In this document: piece by piece, positions 8,912 through 17,184 of the stretch | Layout: every line of letters starts with the position of its first letter | How positions within the stretch are numbered: position 1 is the stretch's first letter | Assembly: GCF_900188445.1 (NCBI RefSeq) | Contig: NZ_FZOR01000035.1 | Span: 1-64,000 of the forward strand | DNA: 64,000 bases | Source: Actinomadura meyerae | GTDB taxonomy: Bacteria > Actinomycetota > Actinomycetes > Streptosporangiales > Streptosporangiaceae | Reading direction: 5' to 3' | Translations under genes and position numbers: made by a program | Notes under the pieces: generated by a model | Seen by the model: only the letters and a program-made list of their open reading frames with translations | Database searches by the model: none | What the model was told of the DNA's origin: nothing

Positions 8912-9892
8912 CTAACGGGCGGCGGTGCGGCGGCGGCCGGCGAGCAGCAGCCCCGCGGCGGCGAGCAGGAGCCCCGCGCCGGCGGACACCGGCGGCAGCA
9001 CGGTCCGCAGCAGCCGGATCTTCGCGGCGCCGTCCGCGGACCGGGCCCGCAGGTCGCGCCGCGACTCCGGGGTCATCCGCAGGGTCATGTCCGCCACGAC
9101 GAGGCGCCCCGGCCCCCGCCTCGGGCGCAGCGTCGACACGACGTGCTGCCGCTGGTCGATCGGCGCGCCCGTCCGCGGGTCCACCCAGAACGTGCCCTCG
9201 GCCCGGTAGTAGCGGTCCACCGGCACGGCCGGGCCGCCCCCGGGACGGCCGAGCAGCTCGGGCGGCACCGCGGGCAGCTCCCCGGCGATCCTCGTCTCGG
9301 GGATGCGCTCCGCGAAGCGGTAGACGCGCATTCCGCCGGCGCGCTCCTCGCCCTCGAACTCGACCGGCCAGGCGAGCCGCGTCGCGGTGTCGAACAGCTC
9401 CAGGCCCCGCTTGCGGGCCTCCACCGGCCAGAACAGCCCCACGCCCGACTGCCGGACGCCGGTGTCGCCCTCGATCGCCGCGCCGCAGCAGTCGCGCAGC
9501 TCCCCGGTACGGCGGTCGAACGCGTACCGCTGCCGCTGCAACTCGATCGTGGTGCCGCGGTCCACGTCCTGAACGACCGTCGTGGAGTCCCACACGACGA
9601 CGCCGTCATGGGTGGAGCCGGGGTCGCCGCGGACGGTGTTGGTCGCCACGATCGTCGCGCCGGTGCGCGGGACGCCCGCGGGAGCGTCGAAGTAGGAGGC
9701 GTTCTCGGCCCTCAGCCGGGTCACCTGGTACACGTCCGCCGGCGCGCCGATCAGCGCCGGGGCGACGTAGAAGCGGGTGAGGGCGCCGGCGCCGAGCAGG
9801 AACGCGCCGAGCGCGAGGAGCGAGGCACCGATGATCCGCCGCACTGCCGCCACTGCCGCCTCCCGGCCCGCCGGTGGGACCCGCGATCCCAT
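8912..9892 (-). CDS. DUF3068 (PorA-like) membrane protein
   Basis: A 326-residue protein with one N-terminal membrane helix (about residues 18-40, IGASLLALGAFLLGAGALTR) and one near the C-terminus (about 298-318) followed by an arginine-rich cytoplasmic tail. The intervening 250 residues would be extracytoplasmic, matching DUF3068, typically an anchored surface protein with both ends inside. Residues such as YAFDRRTGELRDCC and YRAEGTFWVDPRTGAPI are characteristic. Role unknown. A later start is possible because no strong ribosome site marks 9892. Confidence 0.8.
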   Translation of the reverse strand: MGSRVPPAGREAAVAAVRRIIGASLLALGAFLLGAGALTRFYVAPALIGAPADVYQVTRLRAENASYFDAPAGVPRTGATIVATNTVRGDPGSTHDGVVVWDSTTVVQDVDRGTTIELQRQRYAFDRRTGELRDCCGAAIEGDTGVRQSGVGLFWPVEARKRGLELFDTATRLAWPVEFEGEERAGGMRVYRFAERIPETRIAGELPAVPPELLGRPGGGPAVPVDRYYRAEGTFWVDPRTGAPIDQRQHVVSTLRPRRGPGRLVVADMTLRMTPESRRDLRARSADGAAKIRLLRTVLPPVSAGAGLLLAAAGLLLAGRRRTAAR

Positions 9893-10026
9893 TCGTCCCG
9901 AGTGTCCCGCCGCGCGCCCCTCAGGGGAACAGGCCCGCGCCCTGTCCCGGAAAGGCTGTGCGCCCGCCCGGTGCGGACCGCTCCAGGCGGGGCCAACCCC
10001 CTATGACGTGGCGAAGTGAGCTCCAG

Positions 10027-10042
10027 TTAACGCGCGGGTGAC
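10027..10042 (+). promoter_or_regulatory. Putative GlnR-type nitrogen box upstream of nirB
   Basis: TTAACGCGCGGGTGAC has two half sites (TTAAC and GTGAC) with the AC-N9-AC spacing of actinobacterial GlnR boxes, 47 bases before the nirB start. GlnR is known to activate nirB in Streptomyces and mycobacteria. The first half site deviates from GTNAC by one base. Confidence 0.45.
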
Positions 10043-10088
10043 ACCCGGGATCCCTTCGGGAAATACGGGCCGCCGAGCATCGGGGTTC

Positions 10089-12602
10089 ATGGGAGCCGAC
10101 AGCACACCGGACAAGCGGCTGGTCGTCGCCGGGCACGGGCCGGCCGCGCACCGCCTCGTGGAGGCCCTGCGGGAGCGCGACGCCGCCGGGACCTGGACCG
10201 TCACCGTGATCGGCGAGGAGCACCGGACCGCCTACGACCGCGTCGCGCTGACGTCCTACCTGGAGGGCGCCGACCTCGCCTACCCGGAGCACGGCGGCGA
10301 GGTCGCCGTCCGCACCGGCGAGCGCGTCACCGCGATCGACCGCGCCGCCCGCACGGTCGCGACCTCGGCCGGGGACACCGTCCCCTACGACGCGCTCGTC
10401 CTGGCCACCGGGTCGGCGCCGTTCGTGCCGCCGGTCCAGGGCGCGGACCTGCCCGGCGCGTTCGTGTACCGCACGATCGACGACCTCGACGCGATCCGCG
10501 CCTACGCCCGCGGCCGGAGCAGCGGCGCCGTCGTCGGCGGCGGGCTCCTCGGCCTGGAGGCGGCCCGCGCCCTGCAGGGCCTCGGGCTGCGCGCCGGGGT
10601 GGTGGAGGTCGCGCCGTGGCTGATGCCGCGCCAGCTCGACGAGGGCGGCGGCGCGATGCTGCGCCGCCACATCGAGGGCCTCGGCCTGGAGGTGCGCACG
10701 GGCGTCCCCATCCGCGCGCTGGAGCCCGGCGAGGACGGCGCCGTCCGCCGCGTCGTGCTCGAGGACGGCACCGCGGTCGAGGCGGAGGTCGTGGTGTTCT
10801 CCGCCGGCATCCGGCCGCGCGACGAGCTCGCCCGCGGCTGCGGCCTGCCGGTGGGGGAGCGCGGCGGCGTCGCGGTGGACGCGTCCTGCCGCACCGAGGA
10901 CCCCGCCATCTGGGCGATCGGCGAGTGCGCCAGCGTGGGCGGCGCGGCCGGCGGCATGGTGTACGGCCTGGTCGGGCCGTGCTTCTCCATGGCCGAGGTC
11001 GTCGCCGACCGGCTCCTGTCGGAGTCGAGCACCGCCGTGTTCGAGGGCGCCGACATGTCCACGAAGCTGAAGCTGATGGGCGTCGACGTCGCCAGCTTCG
11101 GCGACCCGGCCGCCGGGCCGGAGTCCGGCGCGCTCGGCGTCACCTACACCGACCCCGTCGCCGGCGTCTACAAGAAGCTCGTCGTCAGCGACGACGCGCA
11201 GACCCTGCTCGGCGGCGTCCTCGTCGGCGACGCCGAGTCCTACGGCACGCTGCGCGCCCTCGTCGGCGGGAGCCTGCCGGGCGCGCCCGAGCAGATGCTG
11301 TTCGGCGGCACCGAGACCGCCGGCGGCGACCTGCCCGGCGCGGCCGTCATCTGCTCCTGCAACAACGTCACCGCCGAGACCATCCGCTGCGCGATCTCCG
11401 AGCACTCCCTGGCCGACGTGCCCGGCGTCAAGGACTGCACCCGCGCCGGGACGAGCTGCGGCAGCTGCGTCCCGCTGGTGAAGCGCATCCTGGACGCCGA
11501 GCTGACCGCCGCCGGGATCGAGGTCAGCTGGGCGATCTGCGAGCACTTCCCCTACAGCCGCGCCGAGCTGTTCGACATCGTCCGCGCCGGCCGGGTCACC
11601 AGCTTCACCCAGCTCGTGGAGGAGCACGGGACGGGCCGCGGCTGCGACATCTGCAAGCCCGCCGTCGCGTCCATCCTCGCCAGCCTCGGCAACGGCCACA
11701 TCCTGGAGGGCGAGCAGGCCGCGCTGCAGGACACCAACGACCACTTCCTGGCCAACCTGCAGAAGAACGGCACCTACTCGGTGGTGCCGCGCGTCCCCGG
11801 CGGCGAGATCACCCCGGAGCGGCTCATCGTGATCGGGGAGGTCGCCCGCGACTTCGGCCTCTACACCAAGATCACCGGTGGGCAGCGGATCGACCTGTTC
11901 GGCGCCCGCGTTGAGCAGCTCCCGGAGATCTGGCGGCGGCTCGTCGACGCGGGGTTCGAGTCCGGCCACGCCTACGGCAAGGCGCTGCGGACGGTGAAGT
12001 CGTGCGTCGGGTCCACCTGGTGCCGGTACGGCGTCCAGGACTCGGCCGCCATGGCGATCCGGCTCGAACTGCGGTACCGGGGCCTGCGCGCCCCGCACAA
12101 GCTGAAGTCGGCCGTGTCGGGCTGCGCCCGCGAGTGCGCCGAGGCGCAGAGCAAGGACTTCGGCGTCATCGCCACCGAGAACGGCTGGAACCTCTACCTC
12201 GCCGGGAACGGCGGCATGCGGCCCCGGCACGCCGACCTGTTCGCCACCGACCTCACCGACGACGAGCTGATCCGCTACATCGACCGGTTCCTGATGTTCT
12301 ACATCCGCACCGCCGACCGGCTGCAGCGCACCGCGACCTGGCTGGAGTCCCTCGACGGCGGCCTGGACTACCTGCGCGAGGTGATCGTCGACGACCGGCT
12401 CGGCATCTGCGCCGAGCTGGACGCCGCGATGGAGCGCCACGTCGCGTCCTACGCAGACGAGTGGCGCGGCATCCTCGACGACCCCGAGCGGCTGCGCCGC
12501 TTCGTGTCCTTCGTCAACGCCCCGCGCACCCCCGACCCGAGCATCGCGTTCGAGGTCGAGCGCGACCAGATCAAGCCCCTCCCGCTGGAGGTGAAGCGAT
12601 GA
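10089..12602 (+). CDS. nirB: NAD(P)H nitrite reductase large subunit
   Basis: An 837-residue assimilatory nitrite reductase. The N-terminal pyridine nucleotide-disulfide oxidoreductase part binds FAD and NAD (GHGPAAHRLVEAL; VVGGGLLGLEAARAL). Two BFD-like [2Fe-2S] regions follow (CSCNNV...CGSC and GCDICKPAV). The C-terminal sulfite/nitrite reductase half has siroheme/4Fe-4S cysteines in VKSCVGSTWC and SGCARECAEAQ. It would reduce nitrite to ammonium. The ATG before GADSTPDK is used. The small Rieske subunit NirD is not adjacent: the gene overlaps by ATGA with another flavoprotein instead. Confidence 0.95.
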   Translation: MGADSTPDKRLVVAGHGPAAHRLVEALRERDAAGTWTVTVIGEEHRTAYDRVALTSYLEGADLAYPEHGGEVAVRTGERVTAIDRAARTVATSAGDTVPYDALVLATGSAPFVPPVQGADLPGAFVYRTIDDLDAIRAYARGRSSGAVVGGGLLGLEAARALQGLGLRAGVVEVAPWLMPRQLDEGGGAMLRRHIEGLGLEVRTGVPIRALEPGEDGAVRRVVLEDGTAVEAEVVVFSAGIRPRDELARGCGLPVGERGGVAVDASCRTEDPAIWAIGECASVGGAAGGMVYGLVGPCFSMAEVVADRLLSESSTAVFEGADMSTKLKLMGVDVASFGDPAAGPESGALGVTYTDPVAGVYKKLVVSDDAQTLLGGVLVGDAESYGTLRALVGGSLPGAPEQMLFGGTETAGGDLPGAAVICSCNNVTAETIRCAISEHSLADVPGVKDCTRAGTSCGSCVPLVKRILDAELTAAGIEVSWAICEHFPYSRAELFDIVRAGRVTSFTQLVEEHGTGRGCDICKPAVASILASLGNGHILEGEQAALQDTNDHFLANLQKNGTYSVVPRVPGGEITPERLIVIGEVARDFGLYTKITGGQRIDLFGARVEQLPEIWRRLVDAGFESGHAYGKALRTVKSCVGSTWCRYGVQDSAAMAIRLELRYRGLRAPHKLKSAVSGCARECAEAQSKDFGVIATENGWNLYLAGNGGMRPRHADLFATDLTDDELIRYIDRFLMFYIRTADRLQRTATWLESLDGGLDYLREVIVDDRLGICAELDAAMERHVASYADEWRGILDDPERLRRFVSFVNAPRTPDPSIAFEVERDQIKPLPLEVKR

Positions 12603-14107
12603 CCGGCACGACCACCGCGCCGAGCGGCGCGAGGACCGGTAGCAGCGGCGGCGGCCGCGTCGTCGTGGTCGGCAACGGGATGGCCGGCTCCCGGCTCGTC
12701 GGCGAGCTGCGCGCCCGCGACCCCGACGTCCCGATCACCGTGTTCGGCGCCGAGACGCAGGCCCCCTACAACCGGGTGCTGCTGTCGAACGTCCTCGCCG
12801 GGGTCACGCGGCCCGACCACATCGGCCTGGTCGACGCCGCCTGGTACGCCGCCCACGGCGTCGACGCCCGGCTCGGCGTCGAGGTCACCCGCATCGACCG
12901 CGCCGCGCGGACCGTGCACGCCTCCGACGGCACCGCCACCCGCTACGGGACGCTGGTCCTCGCGACCGGCAGCACCGCGTTCATCCCGCCGATGCCCGGC
13001 CTGCGCGACGGCCTGCCCGAGGGCGCGCAGGTGTTCCGCACGCTGGACGACTGCCGCCGCATCACCGAGCTGGCCGACTCGGCGCGCCGCGCGGTCGTCG
13101 TCGGCGGCGGTCTGCTCGGCATCGAGGCCGCCCGCGGGCTCGCCGGCCGCGGCCTGGAGGTCACCGTGCTGCACCTGGCCGGGCACCTCATGGAGCGCCA
13201 GCTCGACCCCGCCGCGGGGAAGGTCCTGGCCCGGACCCTCGCCGCGCTCGGCATCGGCACCCGGCTGGAGGCCGACGTCAGGGCCCTGCGCACCGATGGC
13301 GGCGCCGTCACCGGTGTCGAGCTGGCGCGGCCGGGCGGCGGCACCGAGATCCTCGGCGCGGACCTCGTCATCCTGTCCTGCGGGGTGCGGCCCGAGGTGT
13401 CCCTCGCCCGCGACGCCGGGCTCGCCGTCGGCCGCGCCGTCCTGGTGGACGACGAGCTGCGGTCGGTCACCGACCCGGACGTCCGCGCCATCGGCGAGTG
13501 CTCCGAGCACCGCGACGAGGTGTACGGGCTGGTCGCGCCCGCCTGGGAGCAGGCCGGGGTGCTCGCCGGGCTGCTCGCCGGCACCGACCCCGCCGCCCGC
13601 TTCACCGGCGCCCGCCAGATCACCCGGCTGAAGGCCGCCGGGATCGAGCTGGCCTCGATGGGGGAGACCCACTTCGGCGACGACGACGAGGACGTCGAGG
13701 TCGTCCGGTTCACCGACGCCGCCCGCGGCACCTACAAGAAGGCGGTGATCCGCGACGGCCGGCTGATCGGCGCGATCCTGCTCGGCGAGACCTCCGCGGC
13801 CGGGACGCTCACCCGGCTCTACGACCGCGCCGCGCCGCTGCCCGCCGAGCGCCTCGGGCTGCTGTTCCCCGGCATGTCCGCGGCGGCGGAGGCCGAGTCG
13901 CCGGTGCGGATGCCGGACGCCGCGACCGTCTGCCAGTGCAACAACGTCAGCAAGGGGGAGATCCGCGCCTGCTGGCAGGCCGGCGCCCGCACCGCCGCCG
14001 GCGTCGCCCGCGCGACCCGCGCCGGCACCGGCTGCGGCGGCTGCAAGGACGCCGTCGAAGGCATCCTCGACTGGCTGGACGGCCAGGAGTCCGCCGACGT
14101 CGCCTAG
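12599..14107 (+). CDS. NirB-like FAD oxidoreductase with BFD [2Fe-2S] domain
   Basis: A 502-residue protein like the N-terminal part of NirB without the siroheme half. FAD motif VVVGNGMAGSRLVGEL is near residue 20, NAD motif VVVGGGLLGIEAARGL near 165, and a C-terminal BFD-like cluster runs from CQCNNVSKGEIRACWQ to GCGGCK. In actinomycetes such proteins often feed electrons to assimilatory nitrate or nitrite reductase (NasB/NasC-like). The start overlaps the nirB stop (ATGA), so it is translationally coupled. No nitrate reductase catalytic gene lies nearby. Confidence 0.85.
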   Translation: MTGTTTAPSGARTGSSGGGRVVVVGNGMAGSRLVGELRARDPDVPITVFGAETQAPYNRVLLSNVLAGVTRPDHIGLVDAAWYAAHGVDARLGVEVTRIDRAARTVHASDGTATRYGTLVLATGSTAFIPPMPGLRDGLPEGAQVFRTLDDCRRITELADSARRAVVVGGGLLGIEAARGLAGRGLEVTVLHLAGHLMERQLDPAAGKVLARTLAALGIGTRLEADVRALRTDGGAVTGVELARPGGGTEILGADLVILSCGVRPEVSLARDAGLAVGRAVLVDDELRSVTDPDVRAIGECSEHRDEVYGLVAPAWEQAGVLAGLLAGTDPAARFTGARQITRLKAAGIELASMGETHFGDDDEDVEVVRFTDAARGTYKKAVIRDGRLIGAILLGETSAAGTLTRLYDRAAPLPAERLGLLFPGMSAAAEAESPVRMPDAATVCQCNNVSKGEIRACWQAGARTAAGVARATRAGTGCGGCKDAVEGILDWLDGQESADVA

Positions 14108-14148
14108 CCGGCGCGGCCGCCACGCGGCACGGCGCCGCGGCACAGGAC

Positions 14149-14180
14149 CGTCCCGCCGCGGGCCGCCCGCCGGCGGGACG
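14149..14180 (+). terminator. Hairpin after the nitrite reductase operon
   Basis: Ten-base arms CGTCCCGCCG and CGGCGGGACG separated by 12 bases, about 40 bases after the flavoprotein stop. There is no U-tract, as is common for actinomycete terminators. It also lies 26 bases before the next gene. Confidence 0.5.
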
Positions 14181-14205
14181 GGACGCGGCGGGTAGGCTCC
14201 GCCGC

Positions 14206-15063
14206 ATGCTCGACGGACGTCCGCTGATCGACGCGCACGTGCACACCGCCCGCCTCCCCACCCTGCCGGCCGCGTGGCGGCGCTGGGCCGAGGAGTTCGG
14301 CGCCTCCCACCCCTGGCAGGACCTCTACGACGCCGACGGCGCCCTCGTCCCCGAGCGCGTCGACGCCCACTTCGAAGGGGAGGGCGTCGACATCGCCCTG
14401 CTGCTGTGCGAGTACAGCCCGCGCACCACCGGCACCCAGCCCATCGAGGACCTGGAGCCCCTGCTCAAGCACAACCCGCGCCGCTTCAAGCCGATCGCCA
14501 ACGTCAACCCGCACCTGCACTACCCGATCGACGCCGAGGTGGCCCGGCAGCTGGAGTTCGGCGCCGCCGCGCTGAAGCTGCACCCCGTGCACGGCCGGTT
14601 CAGCGTCGCCGACCCCGAGCTGTACCCCGCCTACCAGATCTGCCGCGACGCGGGCGTGCCCGTCGTCGTCCACTGCGGCACCAGCTCCTTCCCCGGCTCC
14701 GCCAACCGGTACGCCGACCCCGCCGCCGTCGACGACGTCCTGCGGCTGTTCCCCGGCCTGACGGTCGTGCTCGCGCACGGCGGCCGGGGCTGGTGGTACG
14801 ACGCCGCCGCGTTCCTCGCGCTGTCCCGCGAGGAGGTGTGGATCGAGCTGTCCGGCCTCCCGCCGCGCCGGCTCCCCGAGTACTACGCCCGGCACGACCT
14901 GCGCCGCCTGGCCCGCAAGTTCATCTTCGGCACCGACTGGCCCGGCGTCCCCGGCGTCGCCCGCAACGCCCGCGCCATCGCCGGGCTCGGCCTCGACGAG
15001 GAGACCCTCGGCCTCGTCCTCGGCGGCAACGCCCTCCGCGTCTACAAGGGCCTCGCCCTCTGA
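14206..15063 (+). CDS. Amidohydrolase-family TIM-barrel metal hydrolase
   Basis: A 285-residue member of the amidohydrolase_2 (PF04909) group. Metal ligands are visible as LIDAHVHTA at the N-terminus, Lys and His in ALKLHPVHGRF, His in VVVHCGTSS, His in VLAHGGRGWW and Asp in FGTDWPG near the C-terminus. These proteins hydrolyse or decarboxylate small organic acids; the substrate cannot be told. It starts at the ATG before LDGRPL. The next gene begins 41 bases later on the same strand. Confidence 0.88.
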   Translation: MLDGRPLIDAHVHTARLPTLPAAWRRWAEEFGASHPWQDLYDADGALVPERVDAHFEGEGVDIALLLCEYSPRTTGTQPIEDLEPLLKHNPRRFKPIANVNPHLHYPIDAEVARQLEFGAAALKLHPVHGRFSVADPELYPAYQICRDAGVPVVVHCGTSSFPGSANRYADPAAVDDVLRLFPGLTVVLAHGGRGWWYDAAAFLALSREEVWIELSGLPPRRLPEYYARHDLRRLARKFIFGTDWPGVPGVARNARAIAGLGLDEETLGLVLGGNALRVYKGLAL

Positions 15064-15104
15064 TCTGTCCGTTTCAGCCCATGCTTATCGGAAAGGACCG
15101 TTTC

Positions 15105-15398
15105 ATGACCGACCCCGGGCCGTTCACCGAGGACGTCGTGCGGCAGATCACGCGGCACATGAACGACGACCACGCCGCCGACTGCCTCACCATCTGCCGG
15201 GCGCTCGGCGGCCGCCCCGGCGCCACCGCGGCCCGCATGACCGGGCTGGACGCCGCCGGGATCGAGTTCGCCGTCACCGACGGCGGGGTGGAGCAGCCCG
15301 TCCGGATCCCGTTCAGCGAGCGGCTCACCGAGCGGCCCCAGGTGCGGCATGAAGTCGTCCGGATGACCGAGGAGGCCCGTGCCGCCCTCAGCGGCTGA
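15105..15398 (+). CDS. DUF2470 protein, heme-utilisation associated
   Basis: A 97-residue protein matching DUF2470, the C-terminal part of HugZ-like heme-utilisation proteins. The signature is ITRHMNDDHAADCLTICRAL, followed by the strand region MTGLDAAGIEFAV. GGAAAGGA at the right distance supports the ATG at 15105 over an in-frame ATG 24 bases upstream. A heme oxygenase gene follows 48 bases later, which suggests a role in heme binding or iron release from heme. Confidence 0.82.
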   Translation: MTDPGPFTEDVVRQITRHMNDDHAADCLTICRALGGRPGATAARMTGLDAAGIEFAVTDGGVEQPVRIPFSERLTERPQVRHEVVRMTEEARAALSG

Positions 15399-15427
15399 CG
15401 CCCGGCGGCTGGACGTTCCCGACGCCC

Positions 15428-15447
15428 TGTCGGTAAAGTAGCCGACA
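15428..15447 (+). promoter_or_regulatory. Inverted repeat and -10-like element at the heme oxygenase start
   Basis: TGTCGG and CCGACA form 6-base arms around TAAAGTAG, and the last base is the A of the start codon. TAAAGT could be a -10 box placing transcription start at the ATG, a leaderless message with an operator over the promoter. No IdeR/DmdR-type iron box is seen. Confidence 0.4.
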
Positions 15448-16103
15448 TGGCGTCGGAAAACGAGCTCTTCTCCGCGCGGCTGCGCGCCGCCACCTGGGAC
15501 GACCACGGCGACAACGAGGGCTCCGCCTACATGAGCGCGCTGGCCGGGGGCCGCCTCGGCCGCGAGGAGTACGCGGCCCTGGTCGCGCAGCTGCACCCCG
15601 TCTACGACCTGCTGGAGGAGGCCGCCGACCGGATGGCCGCCGACCCCGTCGCCGGCCGGTTCGACCTGCCCGGCCTGCGCCGCCGCGAGGCGCTCGAGGC
15701 CGACCTCGGCTACTTCTACGGGCCCCGCTGGCGCGCCCGCGTCGAGCCGTCCCCGGCCACCGAGCGGTACTGCGCGCGGCTCCGCGAGGTCTGCTTCGAC
15801 TGGCCCGGCGGGTTCGTCGCCCACCACTACACCCGCTACCTGGGCGACCTGTCCGGCGGGCAGTACATCGGCGTCCAGGTCCGCCGCGCGCTCGACCTCG
15901 CCGCCGGCGACGACGGCGTCCGCTTCTACCGCTTCCCCGGCAAGCCCAAGGGCTACAAGGACCGCTACCGCGAGCTGCTCGACACCGCGCCGTGGGACGC
16001 CGCCGAGCAGGACGCCGTCATCGGCGAGGTCAAGGCCGCCTACCGGCTCAACGTCGCCATCACCGCCGAACTCGGCGAGCGGCTCCGCCTCAGCGCCGCC
16101 TGA
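15447..16103 (+). CDS. Biliverdin-producing heme oxygenase
   Basis: A 218-residue HmuO-type heme oxygenase. The proximal heme ligand is His20 (TWDDHGDNEGS) and the distal helix has the diagnostic GDLSGGQ motif near residue 130. FYRFPGKPKGYKDRYRELLD is typical of the C-terminal region. It opens heme to biliverdin, CO and iron in the cytoplasm. No ribosome site is evident and a -10-like TAAAGT lies seven bases before the ATG, so the message may be leaderless. It is probably linked with the upstream DUF2470 gene. Confidence 0.93.
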   Translation: MASENELFSARLRAATWDDHGDNEGSAYMSALAGGRLGREEYAALVAQLHPVYDLLEEAADRMAADPVAGRFDLPGLRRREALEADLGYFYGPRWRARVEPSPATERYCARLREVCFDWPGGFVAHHYTRYLGDLSGGQYIGVQVRRALDLAAGDDGVRFYRFPGKPKGYKDRYRELLDTAPWDAAEQDAVIGEVKAAYRLNVAITAELGERLRLSAA

Positions 16104-16170
16104 CCCGGCCCGCGCTCAGTCGCACAAGCCCACCCCACCCGCGAGACACACCGCCCGGGGCCGTTCGGAA

Positions 16171-16186
16171 TCTACAATGTAAAGGC
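16171..16186 (-). repeat. Repeated AT-rich motif, copy 1
   Basis: On the minus strand this reads GCCTTTACATTGTAGA. It overlaps the stop codon of the Crp/Fnr gene, whose last codons are TTT-ACA-TTG-TAG, unusual in this genome. With copy 3 it shares 19 of 20 bases (positions 16170-16189 against 32850-32869). Confidence 0.55.
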
Positions 16187-16894
16187 GCCGTCCGCGAACG
16201 CCCGCAGCCCCGGCGGATCCAGCACCGTGATCCGGCGCCGGCCGGTGCGCACCAGCCCCGCGTCCCGCAGCACCGCCAGCGCCCGCGCCACCGTCTCGCG
16301 GGAGGCGTCCATCCAGCTGCCGAGCTCCTCCTGGGACAGCGGCGGCCCGATCGGCACCGCCCCGCCGGCGCCCGTGGCGCCCTGCCGCGCCGACATGTCC
16401 GCCAGGTCCGCCAGCAGGATCGCAAGCCGCCGCGGGCCCTGCGCCGACACGTGCGCCTGAAGCCGCCGGCCGGCGTCGTCCAGCCGCCGCACGAACGTGC
16501 CGCTGACCAGCATCCACACTCCGGGATGGGCGTCCAGGAACGCGGTGAACCGCGCCGCGGGCACCAGCAGCGCCCGCACCTGGTCGAGCGCCTGCACCGT
16601 CGCCGACCGCTCCCGCCGCCCGAGCACCGCGCTCTCGCACACCAGGTCCCCGGGCCCGCGCACCGCCAGCACCACCGCGTGCCCGTCCGCGCTGGACGCC
16701 ACGACCTTCGCCCACCCCGACTCGATGACGATGATGTGGTCGGAGTCGTCACCCTGGTAGCACAGCGGCGCCCGCGCCCGGTAGACCCGGGACCGGCCCG
16801 CCTCCCGCAGCGCCGCGCGCTCCCGGCCGTCCAGCGCGTCCCAGAACCGGCCGCCGCGCGCCTCGGCCCGCTCGCTCACGGCTCGCGCGCTCAC
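16172..16894 (-). CDS. Crp/Fnr-family regulator
   Basis: A 240-residue regulator. The cyclic-nucleotide-binding-like barrel spans about residues 15-135 (LCYQGDDSDHIIVIESGWAK; GPGDLVCESAVLG), then the dimer helix, then an HTH_Crp domain with PLSQEELGSWMDASRETVAR as helix-turn-helix and RTGRRRITVLDP as wing. There is no N-terminal cysteine cluster, so it is not an Fnr-type oxygen sensor; the Arg/Ser cAMP pocket is not clearly conserved either. A GTG with GGAGGG seven bases upstream is used. It is convergent with heme oxygenase. Confidence 0.9.
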   Translation of the reverse strand: MSARAVSERAEARGGRFWDALDGRERAALREAGRSRVYRARAPLCYQGDDSDHIIVIESGWAKVVASSADGHAVVLAVRGPGDLVCESAVLGRRERSATVQALDQVRALLVPAARFTAFLDAHPGVWMLVSGTFVRRLDDAGRRLQAHVSAQGPRRLAILLADLADMSARQGATGAGGAVPIGPPLSQEELGSWMDASRETVARALAVLRDAGLVRTGRRRITVLDPPGLRAFADGAFTL

Positions 16895-17046
16895 CGCGCA
16901 CCCTCCCCGGCGCACGCCCGGGTGAACCGGCACCCCCGGCACATGGGGGGAGTGGGGCGGTGAGGCCCAGTGCCGCGGGTACCGGTCGTCTGCATGCGCC
17001 CATGACAACCCGTCACCGTCTCGCATGCTGCACGCCGGAGAACGCC

Positions 17047-17066
17047 GTGTCTGCGTCTTATGACAC
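17047..17066. promoter_or_regulatory. Inverted repeat upstream of the Crp/Fnr gene
   Basis: GTGTC-N10-GACAC lies about 150 bases before the Crp/Fnr start in a locally AT-richer patch. Two TTTCGC direct repeats follow at about 17074-17090 (minus strand). It could hold the promoter and operator of the regulator. The rest of the 290-base gap shows nothing recognisable. Confidence 0.3.
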
Positions 17067-17184
17067 TTTTGGCGAAACTTGCAGCGAAACCCGCCCGCGC
17101 GTTTCGTCGTGGCGGCACCCGAGCCCCCGCAGGGCACGTCGCCCCGCCGCCCTCCGCCCTCCGCCCCCGCCCGGACCGCGCGGA

